Part shown: piece after piece, positions 44,446 to 53,523 of the stretch
How positions within the stretch are numbered: the stretch's first letter is position 1
Layout: the number at the start of each line of letters is the position of its first letter
Program-made: the position numbers and the translations under genes
Notes under the pieces: generated by a model
The model's database searches: none
Told to the model about the DNA's origin: nothing
What the model saw: the letters and a program-made list of their open reading frames with translations, nothing else
NCBI RefSeq assembly: GCF_000613945.1
Contig: NZ_BAJY01000003.1
Coordinates: 80,232 to 144,231, forward strand
Origin: Prevotella falsenii DSM 22864 = JCM 15124
GTDB lineage: Bacteria; Bacteroidota; Bacteroidia; Bacteroidales; Bacteroidaceae
DNA length: 64,000 nucleotides
Direction of reading: 5' to 3'

Positions 44446-46389
44446 ATGGGATACCTTAAATTTGAAAAAGCTCTGATGACGAACTTGCAAGACTCCTTGC
44501 CGAGAGAGTTGTTGCGAACAAATCGGTCAGGAGCATATTCTTGTTCTACGATTGTAGATTGCAATACCAGAAAGTATCATGGACTTTTGGTTGTGCCAAT
44601 TCCTGAGTTGGACAATGAAAACCATGTGTTGTTGAGTTCGCTCGACCCAACTGTGATACAGCATGGCGCAGCCTTTAATCTCGGCTTGCATAAGTATCAC
44701 GGAGGGAATTATAGTCCGAACGGACACAAGTACATTCGTGAATTCGATTGCGACAAAGTGCCAACCACCATATATAGAGTGGGCAATGCCGTGCTGAAAA
44801 AAGAAGTGGTGTTCCAACACTACGAAGACCGTATACTCATACGCTACACTTTGTTGGAAGGGCAGGGCACTACTCTGTTGCAGTTCCGACCATTCCTCGC
44901 TTTTAGAAGTGTGCGCGAGTTTACCCATGAGAATACTGCCATAAACCGTGAATACCACAATGTGGAAAACGGAATAGCCACTTGCCTTTACGAAGGCTAT
45001 CCGCAACTGTTCATGCAGTTTTCAAAAGACAACGAGTTTCATTACGAACCATATTGGTATCGTGGCTTGGAATACCCAAAGGAACTATCTCGAGGCTATA
45101 ATTCAGACGAGGATTTGTATGTGCCGGGCTATTTTGAAATGAAGATAAGGAAGGGCGAAAGCATTGTTTTCTCAGGCTCAACGTCGGAAATAAAGACATC
45201 TACGATGAAACGACTCTTCGATGATGAGGTTGAAATCCGCCCTCCGCGCGACAACTTCTTCCACTGTCTTGTGAATGCTGCCCACCAGTTTCACAACCGA
45301 AAGAAGAACGGCGACCGCTACATACTTGCCGGATACCCTTGGTTCAAGTGCAGGGCACGCGACCAGTTCATCGCTTTGCCCGGACTGACGCTAAGCATTG
45401 AGGAACAAAAATATTTTGAACTTGTCATGGCTACTGCCGAACGCGGATTGCGGGAGTTTATGAAGAACGAACCACTGACGGTAGAAATACAGGAAATAGA
45501 GCAACCCGATGTGATTTTATGGTGCATCTGGGCAATTCAGCAGTATGCAAAAGAAGCCGGAAAAGAGAATTGCTTGAAACTCTATGGCGATTTTCTGAGA
45601 GATATGATAGCCTATGTTGAAAACGGAAAGCACCCCAATCTGTTCTTACATACCAACGGTTTGCTGTACGCAGAAGGCAAAAACAACGCCATAACGTGGA
45701 TGAATGGAATGATAGATGGCAAACCTGTAAATCCTCGTTCGGGCTATATCGTAGAGTTTAATGCCCTTTGGTATAATGATATAAAGTTTGCAGCGTGGTT
45801 GTTTGGCGATACTGCCGAAGCCGAATATGCAGCACATTTAGAAGAAATGGCTACCTTGTGCAAGGACGCATTTGTTGCAACGTTCTTGAATAATTATGGT
45901 TATCTGTACGATTATGTAGACGGAAACATGGTAGACTGGAGTGTTCGACCGAATATGATATTGGCTGCTGCCCTCGATTATTCGCCGTTAGACCAGAGTC
46001 AGAAGAAGAGTGTGGTGGACATTTGTACGCGCGAATTGCTTACGCCGAAAGGTTTACGCTCGCTCTCGCCAAAGAGTGGGGGATACACGCCGGTCTGTGT
46101 AGGCGACCAAGAGTATCGCACCCGTGTATATCATCAAGGCACAGCGTGGCCGTGGTTGGGCGGTTTCTATCTCGAAGCCTGCCTGAAACTCTATAAACGC
46201 ACCCGCTTGAGCTTTGTAGAACGACAGCTGATAGGCTACGAAGACGAGGTTATGAGCCACTGTCTGGGCACTATTCCCGAGTATTTCGATGGCAATCCAC
46301 CCTATTCGGGGCGCGGTGCAATATCGTTTGCAATGAATGTTGGTGAAGTGCTGCGCACGTTGGCACTACTCGAAAAATATAAATATTAA
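44446..46389 (+). CDS. Glycogen debranching enzyme (amylo-alpha-1,6-glucosidase family)
   Basis: 647 aa, cytoplasmic. The N-terminal domain of bacterial/archaeal debranching enzymes (LRTNRSGAYSCSTIVDCNTRKYHGLLV) is followed by a GH133-type (alpha/alpha)6 catalytic domain with YPWFKCRARDQFIALPG and VYHQGTAWPWLGGF. It removes alpha-1,6 branches of glycogen. It is the first gene of an operon with a GT4 (17 bases downstream) and a GH57, an arrangement I recall as common in Bacteroidetes. Confidence 0.9.
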   Translation: MGYLKFEKALMTNLQDSLPRELLRTNRSGAYSCSTIVDCNTRKYHGLLVVPIPELDNENHVLLSSLDPTVIQHGAAFNLGLHKYHGGNYSPNGHKYIREFDCDKVPTTIYRVGNAVLKKEVVFQHYEDRILIRYTLLEGQGTTLLQFRPFLAFRSVREFTHENTAINREYHNVENGIATCLYEGYPQLFMQFSKDNEFHYEPYWYRGLEYPKELSRGYNSDEDLYVPGYFEMKIRKGESIVFSGSTSEIKTSTMKRLFDDEVEIRPPRDNFFHCLVNAAHQFHNRKKNGDRYILAGYPWFKCRARDQFIALPGLTLSIEEQKYFELVMATAERGLREFMKNEPLTVEIQEIEQPDVILWCIWAIQQYAKEAGKENCLKLYGDFLRDMIAYVENGKHPNLFLHTNGLLYAEGKNNAITWMNGMIDGKPVNPRSGYIVEFNALWYNDIKFAAWLFGDTAEAEYAAHLEEMATLCKDAFVATFLNNYGYLYDYVDGNMVDWSVRPNMILAAALDYSPLDQSQKKSVVDICTRELLTPKGLRSLSPKSGGYTPVCVGDQEYRTRVYHQGTAWPWLGGFYLEACLKLYKRTRLSFVERQLIGYEDEVMSHCLGTIPEYFDGNPPYSGRGAISFAMNVGEVLRTLALLEKYKY

Positions 46390-46406
46390 GATTAGGAGGA
46401 CACAAA

Positions 46407-47678
46407 ATGAAAGTATTAATGTTCGGTTGGGAGTACCCTCCACATGTATTTGGCGGATTGGCGACTGCTAATTTTGGTATTTCGGAAGGCTTGCACGCAC
46501 AAGGAGATATAGAAACTACGCTTTGCTTACCGCACCCTTTCGGCGATGAAGACAAAACTTTCGCCAACATCGTAGCAATGAACTGCGTGCCCATTGTGTA
46601 TCGCGACATAGACCAAGGCTTTTTGCACGAACGGTTGGGCAGCATTATGGACACCGACCTATATTATAAGTTGCGCGAAAATATCTATGCCGATTTCAGC
46701 AATATGAATGTAAGCGACATTGGCGCAATGGAGTTTGCAGGCGGCTATCCGGCCAACTTGCACGAAGAAATAAACAACTATTCCATCATAGCAGGTGTGG
46801 TGGCACGTGCTATGGACTACGATATTATCCACGCACACGACTGGCTTACCTTCCCGGCAGGTATCCATGCCAAGAAAGTGTCGGGCAAACCGCTGTGCAT
46901 TCACGTGCATGCAACCGACTTCGACCGCTCGCGAGGCAAGGTAAATCCTACGGTCTATGCGATAGAGAAAGACGGAATGGACAATGCAGACTGCATTATG
47001 TGTGTATCGGAACTGACTCGTAGAACGGTTATCAGGCAGTATCATCAGAACCCGGAAAAGGTGTTCACGGTGCACAACGCCGTATATCCGTTGCGAAAAG
47101 AGGTAGCCGACTTGCCCCGACCTTCACACAAAGGAAAAGAAAAGGTGGTAACCTTCCTCGGTCGTATCACGATGCAGAAAGGTCCGGAATATTTTGTCGA
47201 GGCTGCCAATATGGTGTTACGGCGCACACGCAACGTTCGTTTCTGCATGGCAGGGTCGGGCGATATGATGAATCAAATGATACTGTTAGCTGCCGAACGA
47301 GGTATTGCCGACCGCTTCCACTTTCCCGGTTTTATGAAAGGCGACCAAGTTTACGAGTGCCTGAAGGCATCAGATGTCTACGTCATGCCGTCGGTGAGCG
47401 AACCTTTCGGTATATCTCCTTTGGAAGCAATGCAATGCGGAACACCTACCATTATTTCAAAACAAAGTGGCTGTGCCGAGATTTTGAACAACTGTATAAA
47501 GGTAGATTACTGGGACATAGAGGCGATGGCAGATGCCATGTATTCTATCTGCCACAACGAAAGTATGTTCGACTACTTATCGGAAGAAGGAAAACGAGAG
47601 GTAGACAATATAACGTGGGAGAAAGTAGGTGCATGGATTCGCGAACTTTATTTCCGCACTTTGGGGTGGAAAAGTTAA
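46407..47678 (+). CDS. Family 4 glycosyltransferase (glycogen/starch-synthase-like)
   Basis: 423 aa GT-B enzyme. MKVLMFGWEYPPHVFGGLA is typical of glycogen-synthase-like GT4 proteins; HAHDWLTFPAG, FLGRITMQKGPEYF and the acidic SVSEPFGISPLEAMQCG motif give acceptor and NDP-sugar sites. Preceded by AGGAGG, a rare strong Shine-Dalgarno here. Likely extends alpha-glucan chains. Middle gene of the operon. Confidence 0.87.
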   Translation: MKVLMFGWEYPPHVFGGLATANFGISEGLHAQGDIETTLCLPHPFGDEDKTFANIVAMNCVPIVYRDIDQGFLHERLGSIMDTDLYYKLRENIYADFSNMNVSDIGAMEFAGGYPANLHEEINNYSIIAGVVARAMDYDIIHAHDWLTFPAGIHAKKVSGKPLCIHVHATDFDRSRGKVNPTVYAIEKDGMDNADCIMCVSELTRRTVIRQYHQNPEKVFTVHNAVYPLRKEVADLPRPSHKGKEKVVTFLGRITMQKGPEYFVEAANMVLRRTRNVRFCMAGSGDMMNQMILLAAERGIADRFHFPGFMKGDQVYECLKASDVYVMPSVSEPFGISPLEAMQCGTPTIISKQSGCAEILNNCIKVDYWDIEAMADAMYSICHNESMFDYLSEEGKREVDNITWEKVGAWIRELYFRTLGWKS

Positions 47679-47730
47679 GGCGAGGACGGCTGTATAAATC
47701 AAAATCAACAACATTTAAAACCAAAAGACA

Positions 47731-49128
47731 ATGAAAACAATTTGCTTATATTTCGAGATACATCAAATTATTCACTTGCGTCGTTACCGTTTCTTCGATA
47801 TTGGAACAGACCATTACTATTACGACGATTACGAAAACGAACGCAGCATCACCGATATAGTGCAACGCAGCTACATGCCTGCACTCGACACACTGCTGCA
47901 AATGATAAAAGACAGCAACGGTTTCTTTAAGGTGGCACTCTGCCTTTCGGGTGTGGGTATAGAGAGTTTGGAACAGTATGCCCCTGAAGTGATAGAGAAA
48001 ATACAGGAGCTTGCCAAGACGGGGTGTGTGGAATTTCTTGCCGAACCCTATTCGCACGGCTTGGCTGCATTGGGCAATGAAGACAGCTTCAAGGCAGAAG
48101 TGAAACGATTGAGCAAGAAGATTAAGGAGTATTTCGACTACACGCCGAAGGTATTGCGCAACTCTTCGCTCATCTATAGCGACGAGATTGGACGAATGGC
48201 TGCCGAGATGAAGTTCAAGGGAATGATAACCGAAGGCGCAAAACACGTATTGGGTTGGAAGAGTCCTCATTATCTTTACCATTGCGCAATCGCCCCTCAG
48301 CTGAAGCTTATCCTGCGCGATGTAACCCTGAGCGACGATATATCGCTCCGCTTCAACAACTCGGAGTGGGAGGGTTATCCACTGTTTGCCGACGACTACA
48401 TTAACAAAATAGCATCGCAACCCGACGAAGAGCAAATCTACGGCATCTTTATGAACCTTACCGCATTGGGCATTGAGCAGCCTTTGCACAGCAATATACT
48501 TGAGTTCTTCAAGGCTTTGCCCGAATGTGCCCGCCGTCGCGGCATAAGTTTCTCTACGCCTACCGAGCTCTGCGACCGCGTCAAGAGCGTGGGAGAGTTC
48601 TCTGCTCCTTATCCATTAAGTTGGCGCGACGAAGAGCGCGATGTTAGTACGTGGCTTGGAAACACCATGCAGCGCGAGGCTTTCAATAAGCTTTACAGCA
48701 TAGCCGACAGAGTGCGCATTGCCAACGACCCACGTATTAATCAGGACTGGGACTATCTTCAAGCGAGCGACAACTTCAGTGCAATGAGCACAAAGCCTGT
48801 GCCTGTGGGCGTAGACCGTGGTATTTACAGTACGCCGTTCGATGCTTTTACCAACTATATGAACATCTTGGGCGACTTTATCAGTCGTGTAGATGCCCTC
48901 TATCCTGCCGATATTGACAACGAAGAATTGAACGCACTGCTGACAGCAATACACAATCAGGAGAACGAAATAGAAACAAAAGACAAGGAGATAGTGTTGT
49001 TGAAAGCCAAAGCAGAGAAGTTGGCAAATGAAAGCGACAAGCTGCGGGCAAAGTTGGAACAATGTGAAAAGGGCGATAAACCAAAGAAAGCAAAGGCAGC
49101 AACAACGAAAAAGGCTGCAAAGAAGTAA
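47731..49128 (+). CDS. GH57-family alpha-glucan enzyme with a basic C-terminal tail
   Basis: 465 aa. The GH57 barrel begins MKTICLYFEIHQIIHLRRYRF, with EFLAEPYSHGLAAL carrying the expected catalytic glutamate region, and an Asp region near NNSEWEGYPLFADD. The last 60 residues form a coiled coil (QENEIETKDKEIVLLKAKAE) ending in a lysine/alanine-rich tail (KKAKAATTKKAAKK) like those of histone-H1-type proteins, unusual for a sugar enzyme. It acts as amylase or branching-type enzyme on glycogen; which one is not certain. Third gene of the operon. Confidence 0.87.
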   Translation: MKTICLYFEIHQIIHLRRYRFFDIGTDHYYYDDYENERSITDIVQRSYMPALDTLLQMIKDSNGFFKVALCLSGVGIESLEQYAPEVIEKIQELAKTGCVEFLAEPYSHGLAALGNEDSFKAEVKRLSKKIKEYFDYTPKVLRNSSLIYSDEIGRMAAEMKFKGMITEGAKHVLGWKSPHYLYHCAIAPQLKLILRDVTLSDDISLRFNNSEWEGYPLFADDYINKIASQPDEEQIYGIFMNLTALGIEQPLHSNILEFFKALPECARRRGISFSTPTELCDRVKSVGEFSAPYPLSWRDEERDVSTWLGNTMQREAFNKLYSIADRVRIANDPRINQDWDYLQASDNFSAMSTKPVPVGVDRGIYSTPFDAFTNYMNILGDFISRVDALYPADIDNEELNALLTAIHNQENEIETKDKEIVLLKAKAEKLANESDKLRAKLEQCEKGDKPKKAKAATTKKAAKK

Positions 49129-49181
49129 AAATAAAGGCAAGCATTGTTGTTTGCCAAGACTTTAATATCGCAAGAAACATT

Positions 49182-49213
49182 TGCGGAATTGTCTTTGAAC
49201 AGGCAATTCCGCA
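49182..49213 (+). terminator. Terminator of the glycogen operon
   Basis: TGCGGAATTG and CAATTCCGCA pair over 10 bp and are followed by TTGTTTTTAAA. The bases from 49195 also resemble 39145-39180, so the hairpin may be part of a further repeat. Confidence 0.75.
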
Positions 49214-49293
49214 TTGTTTTTAAAAGGCAAATCTCCTGACCGAATAGTGGAAACTCTTCGCCTTGGCTTTATGAAGAAAGTTTCATTAACAAA

Positions 49294-49334
49294 TATAAGC
49301 AAATGCGTCCTAATGACAGATTTGGGTTTAAGTT
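49294..49334 (-). repeat. Family-2 repeat, half copy
   Basis: ACAAATATAAGCAAATGCGT followed by CCTAATGACAG matches the left half of the element at 39011-39096 in reverse orientation. Confidence 0.65.
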
Positions 49335-49383
49335 TCAGTGTAGAGGCACTATGGCAATTCCCAATCCTACAAATCACAGTGTT

Positions 49384-49674
49384 TTAGTAGATGCGGACTT
49401 CTGAAATAACGAACGAACCAACGTGCTCGTTCAGGCGTTTTACCAATTGCGTGCGCATCATCGACAGGTCTTGGCGCAAGGCCGGATTGCTTATTTTCAC
49501 AAATAAGGTCTGGTTGCGAATGCTTTTTTCCTGCGTATATCGTGCTACCGTAGGACCTACAACTTCGTCCCAAGCCGACAAAATTCGTTTTTGAAGCAAG
49601 GGCGACTCAAGTCCACCGTCGCGCAACACCTTGCCAAGCACCTCCGATAAGGGTTTCACCTTGCGCCTAAACAT
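49384..49674 (-). CDS. DciA-like (DUF721) replication-associated protein
   Basis: 96 aa. The DUF721 fold is visible (LLQKRILSAWDEVVGPTVARYT). DciA-type proteins help load the replicative helicase in bacteria lacking DnaC; that role is inferred from the family. It overlaps the end of recF by 8 bases, so both come from one transcript. Confidence 0.82.
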   Translation of the reverse strand: MFRRKVKPLSEVLGKVLRDGGLESPLLQKRILSAWDEVVGPTVARYTQEKSIRNQTLFVKISNPALRQDLSMMRTQLVKRLNEHVGSFVISEVRIY

Positions 49675-50782
49675 GGGCTACGCTCCTTTCCGTTACTTCG
49701 CCGTTTTCAACCGAAAAGAGCTTGTAGTCGAAGCTACTGTTGCCTAATATCTTGTCTAAATGGTCGCGATTGGTATCGGTAATGAATATCTGTCCGAAGC
49801 TATCGCCCGAAACCAACTTCACGATTTGTTCAACACGGTCGGCATCTAACTTATCGAAAATATCGTCAAGCAACAATAAAGGTGTCTTGTTGCCTGCTGC
49901 TTGCTTTAGGAAATTGAACTGTGCGAGCTTCAATGCCAACACAAAGGTTTTGTTCTGTCCCTGACTTCCTTCACGCTTTATGGGGAACCCGCCTAACGAC
50001 ATAACAAGATCGTCCTTATGAATACCGTGCAGCGAATAGCCCATAATGCGGTCTTTCGCCCTGTCGCGCTGTATAACCTCCAACAAATCGCCACGTTCGC
50101 CGTGCGAAACATACTGTAAAGAAACCTGTTCGCGGTTTTGCGAAATGGCTTGATAGATAGCTTGGAACACAGGCACAAGCTGTTCGATAAAGGCTGCACG
50201 CTTCTTGTATATTTCTGTTCCGTTTTCTGCCATCTGCATTTCCAACAATTCTAACAGCATGGTGTCGGGCTCTTCCTCTTGTTTCAGCAAACTATTACGT
50301 TGCTGCAAAGCTTTATTGTAGCGCGTAAGCGACTCTATGTAAGGGCGGTCGTACTGCGAAATGACAACGTCCATAAGGCGACGACGCTCCTCGCTTCCAC
50401 CTTCGATAATCGAAATGTCGGACGGTGAGACGAAGATTAAGGGTATCAGACCAATGTGTTCCGACAGTTTCTTGTATTCTTTCTTGTTCCGCTTGAAATG
50501 CTTCTTCGTCCCTCGCTTCATGCTGCAATATATTTGCTCTCGGTTTTCCACATTTGTTGTGTAGTCGCCTTCCAAGACAAAGAAGTCGCTACTGTGGCAC
50601 ATTACCTCTGAATCTTTCGAGTTGAAAGCACTTTTGCAGAACGAAAGATAATACACAGCATCGAGTAAGTTGGTCTTACCTACTCCGTTATGCCCGATAA
50701 AACAGTTCAGCTTAGCCGACAAATTGAGTGTTGCCGCCTCTATATTCTTATAATTTATAATCGAAAGTTTGTCTAATCGCAT
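49667..50782 (-). CDS. recF: DNA replication and repair protein RecF
   Basis: 371 aa SMC-like ATPase that loads RecA at gaps. Walker A FIGHNGVGKTNLLDA (about residues 28-42), signature-like EGSQGQNKTFVLALKLAQ and Walker B LLLLDDIFDKLD near residues 300-312 are present. The start MRLDKLSIINYKNIE is standard. Directly upstream of and overlapping the DciA gene. Confidence 0.94.
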   Translation of the reverse strand: MRLDKLSIINYKNIEAATLNLSAKLNCFIGHNGVGKTNLLDAVYYLSFCKSAFNSKDSEVMCHSSDFFVLEGDYTTNVENREQIYCSMKRGTKKHFKRNKKEYKKLSEHIGLIPLIFVSPSDISIIEGGSEERRRLMDVVISQYDRPYIESLTRYNKALQQRNSLLKQEEEPDTMLLELLEMQMAENGTEIYKKRAAFIEQLVPVFQAIYQAISQNREQVSLQYVSHGERGDLLEVIQRDRAKDRIMGYSLHGIHKDDLVMSLGGFPIKREGSQGQNKTFVLALKLAQFNFLKQAAGNKTPLLLLDDIFDKLDADRVEQIVKLVSGDSFGQIFITDTNRDHLDKILGNSSFDYKLFSVENGEVTERSVAHV

Positions 50783-50949
50783 GCAGTTTCTTCAAGTTTT
50801 GTCTAACAACTTGGGCATACAAAGATACGGAAATTAATGCTTATAATGAAAAATGTGCCCACTTTTGTTGTAAGGAAGGTTCTAAAAATCATCGGCAGAA
50901 CAAGCTTATGGCAAGCCCTTCCTGTTCTTTCTGCCCTTTATAAACAAAA

Positions 50950-50976
50950 AGAGAGCTGCCTTTCAGCAACTCTCTT
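50950..50976 (-). terminator. Hairpin after the glutaredoxin-like gene
   Basis: GAGAGCTGC and GCAACTCTC pair with one mismatch. TTTTTGTTTA follows on the minus strand. Confidence 0.65.
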
Positions 50977-50979
50977 TCC

Positions 50980-51276
50980 TTAACAACCACTACCATCTAT
51001 ATTGCAAGACGGTGCTTCGTTCGTGTTCGTTTGCAAGCCGGCGTCTTCCGCATTCAGTGTTACAGTGCCGTCTTCCAGCACAAAGCAAGGTATGCCCGCA
51101 TAGCCTTTTGCACGTGCTTCTGCAAAAACAGGATTGTTATCGCGCAAGCGTAGAAATTCTTTCAGAAAGCGAACGTGCTCGCCAATATCTATTACTTCGT
51201 ATCGGCTGTCGCCTTTTGCCTGCTCATCGACTGCCACACAGTCCGGGCAAGTTTTCATTCCATATATCTTTATCAT
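50980..51276 (-). CDS. Glutaredoxin-like thiol protein
   Basis: 98 aa from MIKIYGMKTCPDCVAVD. The redox motif CPDC is at residues 10-13 and a cis-proline segment GIPCFVLEDG at about 69-78. The tail ends in two more cysteines (SCNIDGSGC), which could bind metal. It is probably a small disulfide oxidoreductase. The YecH-like gene lies 11 bases upstream on the same strand. Confidence 0.78.
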   Translation of the reverse strand: MIKIYGMKTCPDCVAVDEQAKGDSRYEVIDIGEHVRFLKEFLRLRDNNPVFAEARAKGYAGIPCFVLEDGTVTLNAEDAGLQTNTNEAPSCNIDGSGC

Positions 51277-51287
51277 AGTTACTGTGT

Positions 51288-51521
51288 TTAATGATTGCAA
51301 ATCTTGCTTGCATCTACTGTAAATTCGTCGCTGTTGGAAGGCATGAATTTTCCACGTTCTTCAAGGAAATCGACAAGTTCTTCAGCCGTCATTCCTTCTG
51401 CGGAACAAGTGTGGAAACGCTCTTCCGTGCCGAATTTATCAACAATTGCTTTTACTAAACTTTCTTTTGTGCTATAGCTGTTGCCCTCCATCATGTGGAG
51501 AACATCGTGTCCATGTGCCAT
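51288..51521 (-). CDS. YecH-family putative metal-binding protein
   Basis: 77 aa. MAHGHDVLHMMEGNSYSTKE and TCSAEGMTAEELVDFL are typical of this small family, whose function is unknown. His and Cys residues suggest metal binding. It precedes the glutaredoxin-like gene in an apparent two-gene unit. Confidence 0.78.
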   Translation of the reverse strand: MAHGHDVLHMMEGNSYSTKESLVKAIVDKFGTEERFHTCSAEGMTAEELVDFLEERGKFMPSNSDEFTVDASKICNH

Positions 51522-51595
51522 TTTCGTATCCTCTCTTTTAATTTGTTGCGTCGCACAAAGCGACTTCTTCCTTCTTAATTACCTTATTAAATGCA

Positions 51596-51629
51596 GAACG
51601 AGGAATATCATTGCTGAAATTCCTCGTTC
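51596..51629 (-). terminator. Hairpin downstream of tRNA-His
   Basis: GAACGAGGAAT and ATTCCTCGTTC form a perfect 11-bp stem starting 6 bases past the tRNA 3' end. It probably ends the tRNA transcript. Confidence 0.75.
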
Positions 51630-51635
51630 GCTTTG

Positions 51636-51709
51636 GGTGGACGGTGGGACTCGAACCCACGACATTCAGAACCACAATCTGACGCTCTAACCAACTGAAC
51701 TACGCCCAC
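51636..51709 (-). tRNA. tRNA-His (anticodon GTG)
   Basis: On the minus strand GTGGGCGTAGTTCAGTTGG begins the acceptor and D arms, GATTGTGGTTC holds the anticodon GTG, and GGTTCGAGTCCC is the T arm. The acceptor closes with CGTCCAC. The base before position 1 is G, as expected for the G-1 of tRNA-His. The CCA end is not fully encoded. Confidence 0.95.
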
Positions 51710-51740
51710 CATGTTTTTGTTTGCTTTTCAAAAGCGAGTG

Positions 51741-51772
51741 CAAAGGTAGGAATTTTATTTATTTTACCCAAA
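51741..51772 (-). promoter_or_regulatory. Promoter of tRNA-His
   Basis: On the minus strand TTTG (51769-51772), 20 bases, TACCTTTG (51741-51748). Confidence 0.75.
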
Positions 51773-51800
51773 TAAAATCCATACTTTTTATTTTGTTTTA

Positions 51801-52178
51801 TTACTTGGCAGGAGTTGCAGGAGCTTTAGCAGCTTCGCCTTGTGCTGCCGGAGCGGCTTGCTTTTGCTGACTTGCACCGAAGTTAGGCAAGTTGTTTGGA
51901 TTTGTAGCACTACCTTCTGTTGCTGCTTTTTCAATTACGCTTTGCTCTGTTACAGCCTGTGGCGCAACGTAAGCAGCTGCAATGCTGATGACAACCATAA
52001 AGATTGCACAACCCCAAGTTACTTTTTCAATAAAGTCAGTTGTCTTGCGAACGCCCATAATAGCGTTTGAAGAAGAGAAGTTAGACGATAGGCCGCCACC
52101 TTTAGACTCTTGAATTAGAACTACTCCAATCATAAGAATGGCTGCAATAACGATAAGTACTACTAAAAGCGTATACAT
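51801..52178 (-). CDS. secG: Preprotein translocase subunit SecG
   Basis: 125 aa. Two membrane segments (TLLVVLIVIAAILMIGVVLI and TWGCAIFMVVISIAAAYV) flank the SecG signature QESKGGGLSSNFSSSNAIMG. The C-terminal tail is Ala/Gln/Pro-rich and probably flexible. Stimulates SecYE-mediated export. It is the last gene of a four-gene minus-strand run with the TPR, LptE-like and sigma-54 activator genes. Confidence 0.92.
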   Translation of the reverse strand: MYTLLVVLIVIAAILMIGVVLIQESKGGGLSSNFSSSNAIMGVRKTTDFIEKVTWGCAIFMVVISIAAAYVAPQAVTEQSVIEKAATEGSATNPNNLPNFGASQQKQAAPAAQGEAAKAPATPAK

Positions 52179-52186
52179 TTCTTGTG

Positions 52187-52957
52187 CTATTTTTTATTAT
52201 TGTTTATTATCAATTTCTCCAAAAAACGGATTTGGTCTGCAAAGTAACGATTTTTTTTCGGATATACCAAATTTAATCGCTGAATTATTTCCAATGCCTT
52301 AGAATATCTGCCTTGTTTTATGTAAATTCGTGCTAAAGTTTCGGTGAAATATCCATTTTCCTCTATTTCTGCTTCTTCTACACTGTTTTCTTCTGCAGTT
52401 TCGGGTTCGTATTCTGTATCTTCCTGCAAGACGATTTTTCCACCTTCATTGTGGATAAAGTCGTCTATCAAACTTTGTCCGCGCAATTCGGGTACAGCTT
52501 TTTCTTTCTTTTCCTGCTTTTCCGATTGCATTAGAAAGGCTACATAGTCTACTGTTGCGTCGGCAGGTGTAGGCTTCCGCCTGCTGTCCGCAGCCTCTTC
52601 GGCATCTTTCGGAATTTGTTCGAGAAAGCTATCGATAAGCGAAACGGTTCTGTTTGGTTCTGTTTTCCGGGCTGTTTCTTCTTTCGGAGCAGCCGGTACA
52701 GCTTCTTGGGCAGTTGATGTGCGTAGCTGATAATGAGCAGACTCTACAAGGTCGAAGAGTATTCTACGGTCGGTGATGTAGATGGCAGCGCGCCGCAACT
52801 CCTCGTCGAAGGTAGAATCGTGCAGCAGAAACAGGTTCTTCAGGAGCAAAACTCGTGCCGGCTGATAGAACGGATAGAGCGCAATAAGACTTCGGAGGTC
52901 GTATAACGTCTCCTTGTTCAGGTCTTCGGGGTGATTAAAATAATGCGCTATGTCCAT
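52187..52957 (-). CDS. TPR-containing conserved hypothetical protein
   Basis: 256 aa, cytoplasmic. The N-terminus (DLRSLIALYPFYQPARVLLL) and C-terminus (TETLARIYIKQGRYSKALEI) are conserved-looking helices, the latter a TPR unit; the middle (residues 85-180) is charged and low complexity. It is 8 bases before secG and 35 after the LptE-like gene. The role is unknown; position suggests envelope biogenesis. Confidence 0.72.
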   Translation of the reverse strand: MDIAHYFNHPEDLNKETLYDLRSLIALYPFYQPARVLLLKNLFLLHDSTFDEELRRAAIYITDRRILFDLVESAHYQLRTSTAQEAVPAAPKEETARKTEPNRTVSLIDSFLEQIPKDAEEAADSRRKPTPADATVDYVAFLMQSEKQEKKEKAVPELRGQSLIDDFIHNEGGKIVLQEDTEYEPETAEENSVEEAEIEENGYFTETLARIYIKQGRYSKALEIIQRLNLVYPKKNRYFADQIRFLEKLIINNNKK

Positions 52958-52992
52958 ATTATTGTTTTCTTTACGATGCTGTAACGATTGTT

Positions 52993-53523
52993 TTACCAGT
53001 TGGCAACGGTTGCATTGAATATCTGTTCGGTAAGGTCTTTCACCATTTGCTCCACCAACTCTTCCTGTACAGAGTTCAAACTCCTTGTGGTATCGTAGCT
53101 GGCAGATGCTGTAAACTGCCTTTCAAAATCTTCTTTATGGTTGCTGTTGTTTGTAAAACGTACGTTCACGGTGATAGAAAGTTCGGTTTGAGCCGAATAG
53201 CCCTCGCTCGAAACACTCTTGTTGCGTTGTTGATACTGTGTTATTTCGCCCTCAATCTTCAGGTCGCCATTACGTTTCACCTGCTCCAAGCGGGTGTGAT
53301 TGGCAAAGACATCTTTCAGTTTGTTGTTGAACATTGGTGCCATTGGTCCCCATACATAGGCAGAACGAATTGGAAAATCGGCTATCTGAATGCTGCGCAC
53401 CTTACTGTAATCAATGCTTGCACCATTGAATTTGTAGCTCACCGAACAGGCAGTGAGACACATCAGTGCCACTACTATATATATAAGGTGTATTTTTCTC
53501 GTTTTATTTACTATCCAAGCCAT
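52993..53523 (-). CDS. lptE: LptE-like outer-membrane LPS-assembly lipoprotein
   Basis: 176 aa. A lipoprotein signal with lipobox LTAC (Cys at about residue 26) precedes SVSYKFNGASIDYSKVRSI, the usual start of Bacteroidetes LptE-like proteins. LptE plugs and assists LptD in placing LPS in the outer membrane. The start overlaps the sigma-54 activator gene by 20 bases, indicating coupled translation. Confidence 0.82.
   Translation of the reverse strand: MAWIVNKTRKIHLIYIVVALMCLTACSVSYKFNGASIDYSKVRSIQIADFPIRSAYVWGPMAPMFNNKLKDVFANHTRLEQVKRNGDLKIEGEITQYQQRNKSVSSEGYSAQTELSITVNVRFTNNSNHKEDFERQFTASASYDTTRSLNSVQEELVEQMVKDLTEQIFNATVANW

Noticed and set aside
51481..51690. Plus-strand frame ending in WVDGGTRTHD
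   Set aside because: This is the antisense of tRNA-His, a common spurious annotation.
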